Positions 9,057 through 15,863 of a stretch of DNA of 64,000 nucleotides are shown here, in pieces. This stretch comes from Desulfobulbaceae bacterium (GTDB lineage: Bacteria; Bacteroidota; Ignavibacteria; Kapaibacteriales; UBA2268). Location of the stretch: positions 62,001 to 126,000 of the forward strand of contig JAGXRP010000034.1 in NCBI GenBank assembly GCA_018335795.1, in the 5' to 3' direction. The notes under the pieces were generated by a model, which did no database searches, was not told the DNA's origin, and saw nothing but the letters and a program-made list of their open reading frames with translations. The first letter of the stretch is position 1. The number at the start of each line of letters is the position of its first letter. The position numbers and the translations under genes were made by a program.

Positions 9057-9108
9057 CGTCCTAAAATAATTTCGTAACACTCCCTAATCCACTCTTGCAA
9101 GAGGGGGA
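9057..9108 (-). repeat. Dispersed intergenic repeat, copy A
   Basis: On the minus strand this reads CCCCCTCTTGCAAGAGTGG, then ATTAGGGAGTGTT and, after a short spacer, ATTTTAGGAC. The same order of modules recurs on the plus strand at 52537-52595, and the palindromic first part recurs at 54061-54094. All three are intergenic. Confidence 0.6.
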
Positions 9109-9113
9109 TAACC

Positions 9114-9950
9114 CTACCCCAACTCGAACGAGGTTACGCCGAATATTTTGGGTAAGTCTATGAGCGGTTCTTCGCCGGTGTACATTCGGGCGGTCTCGAA
9201 GACTTTTTTCATTTCGTATTTGTGGGCTAAGTCAACGGCAAAGAGGTTTGCTTCGGGCGTATCGAAATAAATTAGCTCATCGGCGGCTTTGTTTGCTAAA
9301 GCTTTGTAAATTTGCTCGGCAATGTGGATATCATCGGCAAATAGAGGTCCGATTTTGTAGCCTTTGCGGCAGGAACGGATAACTCCATAGCCTTTGACGC
9401 GGTTTTCGTCGTAAAACACGTATGAGTGCGAATTTATCATTTCGAGCCAACCCTTCAAGAACTTTTCGCGTCTGACCGGAAAACATCTCGAATCGTAATC
9501 GGCGATTTCCTGAAAATCAATAATTTTAGCAGGGACGACTTCCGGGTCAAGAATATATTTATCGCCAATACCTTCGAAACGAATATTTTTGTAAGCCTCT
9601 TTGAATCCCAAGCGTTTGTAATTTTCGACTCTTGCGACTACTCCGTCTATGCCGATATTCAGGTCTTTTAGGTAGTTTAGCGCTGCCATCCCTAATTGAG
9701 TGCCGACAACAGTTCCGCGATAATCACTATCCACAATGTAAAAGCCGATAAATCCGAATCCGTCGCCATAATTGACTGCTGAAATTGTCCCGACTACTCT
9801 GCCTTTGTATTCAGCTAACAAAAACCCTTGTGGGTCGGTATTAAAAAAAGTAATTCCGTCGTTCAATCCGGGATTCCAGCCTTCTTTATATGCAAGATGC
9901 ATGGCTATTTCGATTTCGGCCAATTCCATTTTGCGAACAATGCAATTCAT
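9114..9950 (-). CDS. GNAT-family N-acetyltransferase, two-domain
   Basis: A 278-residue protein. The N-terminal half (about residues 1-125) has the GNAT fold pattern: an N-terminal strand with MELAEIEIAMHLAYKEGWNPG, then VVGTISAVNYGDGFGFIGFYIVDSDYRGTVVGTQ-type core (acetyl-CoA loop near DYRGTVVG) and NYKRLGFKEAYKN at its end. The C-terminal half (about 135-278) resembles the Acetyltransf_18 extension seen in a family of uncharacterised acetyltransferases. The YKEGWNPG motif recurs in that family. The substrate is unknown; a small amine is plausible. It is downstream of the fetAB genes on the same strand, ten bases after fetB, so it may be in their operon. Confidence 0.85.
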   Translation of the reverse strand: MNCIVRKMELAEIEIAMHLAYKEGWNPGLNDGITFFNTDPQGFLLAEYKGRVVGTISAVNYGDGFGFIGFYIVDSDYRGTVVGTQLGMAALNYLKDLNIGIDGVVARVENYKRLGFKEAYKNIRFEGIGDKYILDPEVVPAKIIDFQEIADYDSRCFPVRREKFLKGWLEMINSHSYVFYDENRVKGYGVIRSCRKGYKIGPLFADDIHIAEQIYKALANKAADELIYFDTPEANLFAVDLAHKYEMKKVFETARMYTGEEPLIDLPKIFGVTSFELG

Positions 9951-9960
9951 ATTGATACCT

Positions 9961-10752
9961 TTACTTTTTGTTAAAAATTTCAGTTTTTAAGTTGTCACAC
10001 TCATTAAAAGCAAACTTTTTCGATAAAGCTAAAGTTGTAAATATCGTGATTACCGACCCTGCAAAGATAGTAATAATTATTATAACTTGGTACTTAATTG
10101 CAGTCATAGGGTTGCTTCCGCTCAAAATTTGCCCCGTCATCATCCCGGGCAACCAAATTAAACCAATCACCGCTGTCGAAGCAATTACTGGATTAAAAGC
10201 CTCGCGATAGGCTCGGGTATTGAATTTCATAAGCGCTTCGTGTAGCGATGCACCGCAAAGCAAATCATATTTAAGTTTTTCATATTCGGAATTGATTTGA
10301 TTGAAATATGTTCTGATGCCGATAATTGCCGCATTCAAAGTATTACCGATTATCATGCCCATTATTGGGATTAAATATCGTGCTTCGAAAATATGCTCGG
10401 TACCGATAACTGCAAAACCATATACACAGCCGTTAATTACAACATTTGTCGCAATTGCAGCTAAAATAGGTACGAAAATGAATTTCAGTTTCAAATCACT
10501 TCGTTTGCTGACTGAAAGCGATGCTGCTACAATCATCACAAGCACCCAAGCCAAATTGATTAGTGGTGAATCAATTTCGAATATCACTTCTAAATATAGT
10601 CCAACAAGCATCAACTGAACAACCATTCTGCCAAATGCAATCAGAGTATCTTTTACGAGACCGGTTTTGTAGTAGTAAAAGACATAAATTGGCACGAGTA
10701 AAATGAGCGAGCCGACAAAAAGCGATGTCCAGGAAATGTCGTAGCCGTTCAT
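9961..10752 (-). CDS. fetB: FetB/YbbM-family ABC transporter permease
   Basis: A 263-residue inner membrane protein of the UPF0014/FetB family. It has about six to seven hydrophobic segments and the family block IPIMGMIIGNTLNAAIIG in the middle, followed by YKLKYDLL-like and ALMKFNTRAYREAFNP, VIGLIWLPGMMTGQILSG and QVIIIITIFAGSVI. In E. coli FetAB exports iron and raises oxidative-stress resistance; the substrate here is inferred only from family. The frame is open to 10782, but the ATG at 10752 overlaps the fetA stop by four bases (ATGA), which fixes the start. The GNAT gene follows after ten bases. Confidence 0.88.
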   Translation of the reverse strand: MNGYDISWTSLFVGSLILLVPIYVFYYYKTGLVKDTLIAFGRMVVQLMLVGLYLEVIFEIDSPLINLAWVLVMIVAASLSVSKRSDLKLKFIFVPILAAIATNVVINGCVYGFAVIGTEHIFEARYLIPIMGMIIGNTLNAAIIGIRTYFNQINSEYEKLKYDLLCGASLHEALMKFNTRAYREAFNPVIASTAVIGLIWLPGMMTGQILSGSNPMTAIKYQVIIIITIFAGSVITIFTTLALSKKFAFNECDNLKTEIFNKK

Positions 10753-11384
10753 TTTTGTTCCAAATTTGTGATACTTGTGCAAATTCCTTTCAAGACAAGG
10801 TCATGCGTCGAGATAATGATGATTTTGTCTCTGAGATTGCTTATGTACGTAGCTACGATTTCTTTCGAGCGGTCGTCCAAACCAGAACTTGGCTCATCGA
10901 ATATCATAATTTGTTTGTCGAGCAAAGTTGCAATTGCGATAGCAATTCTTTGCTTTTCGCCGCCCGAAGTACTTTTGAATTCGGATTCGAGGATGCTTTC
11001 TTCAAGTGCGAGATGTTTTATCACCGAGAGAATTTGTTTTCTATTTGGACGTTTTAACTTGTTGGTTTTAAAATCAAATCTGCTTTGGATTGTATCCCAC
11101 ACTTTGCCCGAACCGATTATATTTACATTTTGAGGCACATATGCGGTGCAAGCGCGGAGCATTTTGAAATCTTGCGCTTCGGCAATTTTCCCATCGAATA
11201 GAATATAACCTTTATCAGGAAAATCAAAACCCAAAACCATGTTAATAATGGTAGATTTTCCACTGCCGGATTTTCCAATCAAACCATGAATTTCGCCGAC
11301 TTTGAAATTAATATCAAGTCCCGCGAAAAGTTCACGCTCGGTAAAATTTTTATAAACTTCTTGCAATTCGATTGATTTAAACAT
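10749..11384 (-). CDS. fetA: FetA/YbbL-family ABC transporter ATP-binding protein
   Basis: A 211-residue ATPase subunit paired with the FetB-type permease. Walker A is GKSGSGKS near residues 37-44, the signature is SGGEKQRIAIA, and Walker B is IMIFDEPSSGLD, with the D-loop next to it. It is short, as is usual for FetA. The ATG at 11384 is chosen over an in-frame TTG at 11390. The four-base overlap with fetB argues for coupled synthesis of the two subunits. The roughly 120 bp to the divergent ATP-grasp gene should contain its promoter; no clear operator was recognised. Confidence 0.86.
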   Translation of the reverse strand: MFKSIELQEVYKNFTERELFAGLDINFKVGEIHGLIGKSGSGKSTIINMVLGFDFPDKGYILFDGKIAEAQDFKMLRACTAYVPQNVNIIGSGKVWDTIQSRFDFKTNKLKRPNRKQILSVIKHLALEESILESEFKSTSGGEKQRIAIAIATLLDKQIMIFDEPSSGLDDRSKEIVATYISNLRDKIIIISTHDLVLKGICTSITNLEQK

Positions 11385-11507
11385 CAACAAATTTAACGAT
11401 AAATTCGCTGAGTATTAATTACGTAATAATATAAATTTTGCTTATATTTAAAGTCATTCTATTTGCAAATTTTTGAATTATATGAATAAGAGCCGGGAGA
11501 AAAAAAA

Positions 11508-12557
11508 ATGAAAAAGATTGGAATCGTTTACGGGAACGAATTGTCATTCCCACAAGAATTAGTCGAACGCATCAACTCTAAAACAGACAAATTCACAGCA
11601 GTATCACTTACGATTGACGCAATAAAAAACACTGAGATAATAGACTACAGCGTAATTTTCGACAGAATATCATACAGAGTACCATTTTATAATTCATTTT
11701 TGAAATTGGCTTTGTTGAACGGCACTAAGGTAGTAAACAATCCTTTTTGGAATTGTGCGGATAATAATATATTCCAATCTGCATTGGCTGCAAAAATCGG
11801 ATTCCCGACTCTAAAGACCGTGTTGTTGCCAAGCAAAGAATTGCCGGACGATACGAACACTGATACTTTTCACAATTTGAAATACCCTCTGAATTGGGAT
11901 GAAGTGTTTTCTTATGTCAAATTCCCTGCATATTTGAAGCCGAATTACGGTCATACATCAGCGAATGCCTACAAAGTTTACAATCGCAAGGAATTCTTCT
12001 CTGCTTACGAACTTACAGGGAAAAACCCGATGGTAATTCAAGAATCTATTGATTTTGATGCATATTACAGATGTTTTGTGATTGCACGCAATCGTATTTT
12101 GATTGTAAAATACGAACCGGGCAAGCCATTGCATATGCGTTATGAAAAGACTAACGAAGGCATTGATGAATCGGTCGTGAATTTGTTGACTCCAATTTGT
12201 AATGAAATATCAAATCTTTTGGGATTTGAATTTAATTCGATTGATTTCGGTTTACTGAACGGCATTGCTTATGCGATAGATTTAGTGAATCCCACTCCGC
12301 TTGCAGATAAAGAATATCTTGGCGACAATCATTTTGAGTGGTTAATCGAAAATACTGCCGATTATCTGCTCGAATTAGCATCCGCTCATAAGAGTCCAAC
12401 AAATGACTTAACTTTTAAAGGGCTGATTTTCGGTGAATCAGATAATTCAGCTACGTCAAAGCCGGTAAAAAAAGCTCGTGCAACAAAAGAAGTCGCTCCC
12501 AAAACAGAAACGGGCGATGCTCCCAAAAAGAGAGGACGCCCGCGTAAGGAATCGTAA
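11508..12557 (+). CDS. ATP-grasp-like protein with a basic AT-hook-like C-terminal tail
   Basis: A 349-residue protein. The N-terminal part (MKKIGIVYGNELSFP) resembles the pre-ATP-grasp domain. The middle has VKFPAYLKPNYGHTS (an ATP-grasp lysine strand), MVIQESIDFDAYYRCFVIARNRI, and near residue 245 FNSIDFGLLNGIAYAIDLVNPTP, where D and N match the usual magnesium ligands. It therefore looks like a RimK-like ligase that joins a carboxylate to an amine. The tail from about residue 312 is Lys/Ala/Pro-rich and ends KKRGRPRKES, which has the GRP core of an AT-hook that binds the DNA minor groove. Substrate and role are unknown. AAAAAAAATG precedes the start, with GGGAG about 12 bases upstream. It converges with moxR with only seven bases between stops. 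Confidence 0.75.
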   Translation: MKKIGIVYGNELSFPQELVERINSKTDKFTAVSLTIDAIKNTEIIDYSVIFDRISYRVPFYNSFLKLALLNGTKVVNNPFWNCADNNIFQSALAAKIGFPTLKTVLLPSKELPDDTNTDTFHNLKYPLNWDEVFSYVKFPAYLKPNYGHTSANAYKVYNRKEFFSAYELTGKNPMVIQESIDFDAYYRCFVIARNRILIVKYEPGKPLHMRYEKTNEGIDESVVNLLTPICNEISNLLGFEFNSIDFGLLNGIAYAIDLVNPTPLADKEYLGDNHFEWLIENTADYLLELASAHKSPTNDLTFKGLIFGESDNSATSKPVKKARATKEVAPKTETGDAPKKRGRPRKES

Positions 12558-12564
12558 TTGATTT

Positions 12565-13554
12565 TTAATTTATTTTTTCGAGCATACGTCTAACAATTTC
12601 ATTTGCTGAAACGCTTTCGGATTCGGCATTGAAATTTGTTACTATTCTATGGCGCAAAACGGGCAATGCTACAGCCTTAACGTCATCAATATCGGGAGTA
12701 AATTTACCCAAGATTGCTGCACGTGATTTGGCGCCTAATATTAAATATTGCGATGCTCGTGGACCCGCTCCATAGCTTATATAATCTTTGATGAAATCAA
12801 GTTCGGTCTCTACGGGACGAGTTGCTGTTACAAGTTTCACTGCATATTTGATTACATTATCCGCAACGGGAATTTTTCTGACTAAATCTTGGAATTCGAG
12901 TATTTGCTCTCCATTCAAAATTTTATTAACAACAGGTTTGTGCTCGGTTGTCGTGGCTCGGACGATTTCAATCTCTTCGTCGAAACTCGGATAATCAAGC
13001 CAAATATTGAACATGAAACGGTCTAATTGGGCTTCCGGCAATGGGTATGTACCTTCCTGCTCAATTGGGTTTTGTGTAGCCAAAACGAAAAAAGGCTCGT
13101 CTAATTTATAAGTCGTGCCGGCAGCAGTAACAGCGTGCTCTTCCATAGCTTCGAGCAATGCAGCTTGAGTTTTGGGAGGAGTTCTGTTGATTTCATCAGC
13201 TAAAACGATATTAGCAAAAATTGGACCTTTGACGAAACGAAAATGTTTGTGTCCTGTGCTCAAATCATCTTCGATGATTTCAGTTCCGCTTATATCGCCT
13301 GGCATCAAGTCAGGTGTGAATTGCACACGGCTGAAATTCAAATCCATCGCACGTGATAAGGTACGGATAAGTAAAGTTTTTGCAAGACCCGGCACACCGA
13401 TTAAAAGCACGTGCCCCCGTGCAAACATAGCGATAATTAGTTGCTCTACAATTGCATTTTGACCAATGATAACTTTGCCGATTTCACCCTTTACGTCTTT
13501 TATCGTTTTCGAAAGTCTATCGAGCAATTCTTTGTCTGAAATATTAGAAGCCAT
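12565..13554 (-). CDS. MoxR-family AAA+ ATPase
   Basis: A 329-residue MoxR-type ATPase (AAA_3 plus C-terminal lid). Walker A is GVPGLAKT at residues 53-60, Walker B reads IVLADEINR, and the sensor region reads FVLATQNPIEQEGTYPLPEAQLDRF, all typical of the family. MoxR proteins act as chaperones that help assemble or activate partner proteins, often von Willebrand factor A proteins encoded next to them. Here no DUF58 or VWA/Bat genes follow: the gene downstream is the convergent ATP-grasp gene. It is divergent from the bi-domain oxidoreductase at 13698. The target is therefore unknown. Confidence 0.93.
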   Translation of the reverse strand: MASNISDKELLDRLSKTIKDVKGEIGKVIIGQNAIVEQLIIAMFARGHVLLIGVPGLAKTLLIRTLSRAMDLNFSRVQFTPDLMPGDISGTEIIEDDLSTGHKHFRFVKGPIFANIVLADEINRTPPKTQAALLEAMEEHAVTAAGTTYKLDEPFFVLATQNPIEQEGTYPLPEAQLDRFMFNIWLDYPSFDEEIEIVRATTTEHKPVVNKILNGEQILEFQDLVRKIPVADNVIKYAVKLVTATRPVETELDFIKDYISYGAGPRASQYLILGAKSRAAILGKFTPDIDDVKAVALPVLRHRIVTNFNAESESVSANEIVRRMLEKIN

Positions 13555-13697
13555 GTTTCCCTTAGTTGATAATATGCAAAAATACTAAGACGAACGAACT
13601 TTATGTTCATTTACAACGATAAGATATTAAAGTTTCACCTGATTTTATTTCTAAAAGTGTTAATTTTGTTGTTTATATAAAAGCAAAAAAGAAAATC

Positions 13698-15863
13698 ATG
13701 CTTCAAGTTATTCAATATCAGAAAAGTGGAAAGATTTCAGTCGAGCAAGTTCCGGCTCCGGAATGCCCTCCAAACGGCATCTTGGTGCGTAATCACTATT
13801 CGTTGATTAGCGCCGGAACCGAGAAAACGACTGTTACCAAGGCAAAGAGTTCGCTTTTTCAGCGTGCTCGCCGCCAACCCGAAGATTTGAAATTAGTACT
13901 TGATTTTATTAAAAAAGAGGGAATTCTCTCTACATTCAAGCGAATAAAAAACACACTTGATTCTTACAAGCCCTTGGGATATAGCTCAGCAGGGGAAGTT
14001 ATCGTGAGTAAATCCGATAAGTTCCAACCCGGAGATTTGGTCGCATGTGCCGGTGCCGGAATCGCTAATCATGCTGAAATTATCGCAGTACCGGAAAATC
14101 TTGCAGTGAAAATTCCCGATGGTGTGAGTGCAAAGCAAGCCTCATTCGCTACTTTGGGAGCGATTGCAATGCAGGGAGTCAGACAAGCTCAACCTCGAAT
14201 CGGCGAATCAGTAGCCGTAATCGGACTTGGGCTTATCGGCAATATTACAGTTCAGCTATTAAAAGCATCAGGTTGCAGAGTCGCAGGCTTGGATATTGAC
14301 TCATCATTATTTGAAAATGCCAAACTATGCGGATGTGATGAAACATTCTTATCAGATTCCGCCGCTGTTCCAAAATTAAACGAATTCACTCGTGGCGCAG
14401 GTTTTGACTCAGTCATTCTTACTGCAGGGACATCTTCAAACGTGCCGGTTGAATTGGCTATGGAAATAGTTCGTAAAAAAGGGACCGTCGTCGTTGTGGG
14501 CGCTGTTGGGATGAATATTCCTCGCACTCATTTTTATTTAAAAGAAGTTGATTTCAAAATTTCTTCAAGCTATGGTCCCGGGCGATACGACCCGGATTAC
14601 GAATCCAAAGGAATTGACTATCCGATTGCATATGTACGATGGACTGAAAATCGAAATATGCAATCAATCCTGGATTTGATTGCGATGGGCAAACTTAATA
14701 CCGATATTATTACTTCTCATACTTTCGATTTGAATGATGCTAATAAAGCATATTCAATGATAACAGGTGAAGTAGATGATAAATACACGGGAATTGTACT
14801 AAAATATGACAATACGAAAAATGAAATTGTCAAATCAATATCAAGCGCCAAAGTTGAAAAAAATCCAAATCCCGGAATCGGCTTTATCGGGCTTGGTACA
14901 TTTGCTCAAAATTATCTGATTCCGCCTCTCAAATCTGCAAATGCAAATTTGGTTGCCGTGGCATCCAATACGCCAATCAACGCAAAAACAGCTGCCGAAC
15001 GCAATGGATTTGCAGTTTGCACGACTGACGGTTTGGAAGTTATCAATAAAGCTGACGTGAGTGTAGTTTTTTGTGCTACAAGGCACGATAGCCATGCACA
15101 ATTTGTAACTGCATCGCTCAAAGCAGGGAAGCCAATATTTGTCGAAAAGCCTCTTGCTATTAACTACGAGGAACTTGAGCAAATCATAGAAACCTACCAA
15201 GCAACTAAAACACCACTCATGGTTGGGTTTAACCGAAGATTTTCAAGAGCATTTACAGAAATCAAGAAGCAAATTGCCGGCAGAACATATCCGATTGTTA
15301 TGACTTATCGCGTAAATGCAGGTTTTATTCCCAAAACTCATTGGGTGCAATCGCCCGAACAAGGCGGCAGAATTATCGGCGAAGTATGTCATTTCGTAGA
15401 TTGCATGGTCTATCTGACGGGTTCATTGCCAAAAACTGTTTTTGCAACTAGTGTTTCAAGCGATAATATCGCTGATACAGACAGCGATAATATATCAATT
15501 AATCTTACTTTTGCTGATGGTAGTATTGGGAATATTATCTATACAGCAAAAGGTGGTGCGATGATGCCAAAAGAATATTGCGAAGTTTTTGCATCTAATG
15601 TAAGTTATATTATGGATAATTTCAATAAAATGACTATATTCGATAAAAGTGGAACGAAAATTATCGAAACAGGTGGAATGAAAGGAATCAATGAAGAAGT
15701 CGCAAAATTTATGAATTCGATTACAAATGGATTGCCAATGCCGATTACTCCGCAGGAAATTTTCGCTGTTACTGAAGCGACTTTCGTGGCTGTCGAATCT
15801 CTCAAGACCGGATTACCGGGCACTCTTAAATATACATGGAATAAAACTACTGAGGTCTCATGA
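13698..15863 (+). CDS. Bi-domain oxidoreductase: Zn-type alcohol dehydrogenase fused to Gfo/Idh/MocA
   Basis: A 721-residue fusion. Residues 1-370 form a medium-chain dehydrogenase/reductase with the N-terminal GroES-like domain (RNHYSLISAGTEKTTV, GYSSAGEVI) and a Rossmann motif AVIGLGLIGN near residues 173-182. Residues about 390-721 are a Gfo/Idh/MocA oxidoreductase, with a second Rossmann motif GFIGLGTFAQNYL from residue 394 and the EKPLA lysine motif near 481. Such fusions occur in many bacterial cell-surface polysaccharide or sialic-acid-like sugar loci, and the likely substrate is a nucleotide sugar or glycan-derived sugar. The stop overlaps the next gene by four bases (ATGA), which ties it to the membrane GH2-like protein. 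Confidence 0.9.
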   Translation: MLQVIQYQKSGKISVEQVPAPECPPNGILVRNHYSLISAGTEKTTVTKAKSSLFQRARRQPEDLKLVLDFIKKEGILSTFKRIKNTLDSYKPLGYSSAGEVIVSKSDKFQPGDLVACAGAGIANHAEIIAVPENLAVKIPDGVSAKQASFATLGAIAMQGVRQAQPRIGESVAVIGLGLIGNITVQLLKASGCRVAGLDIDSSLFENAKLCGCDETFLSDSAAVPKLNEFTRGAGFDSVILTAGTSSNVPVELAMEIVRKKGTVVVVGAVGMNIPRTHFYLKEVDFKISSSYGPGRYDPDYESKGIDYPIAYVRWTENRNMQSILDLIAMGKLNTDIITSHTFDLNDANKAYSMITGEVDDKYTGIVLKYDNTKNEIVKSISSAKVEKNPNPGIGFIGLGTFAQNYLIPPLKSANANLVAVASNTPINAKTAAERNGFAVCTTDGLEVINKADVSVVFCATRHDSHAQFVTASLKAGKPIFVEKPLAINYEELEQIIETYQATKTPLMVGFNRRFSRAFTEIKKQIAGRTYPIVMTYRVNAGFIPKTHWVQSPEQGGRIIGEVCHFVDCMVYLTGSLPKTVFATSVSSDNIADTDSDNISINLTFADGSIGNIIYTAKGGAMMPKEYCEVFASNVSYIMDNFNKMTIFDKSGTKIIETGGMKGINEEVAKFMNSITNGLPMPITPQEIFAVTEATFVAVESLKTGLPGTLKYTWNKTTEVS

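Noticed and set aside
9990-10700. Plus-strand open frames across fetB
   Set aside because: They are hydrophobic shadows of the membrane helices of the minus-strand permease.
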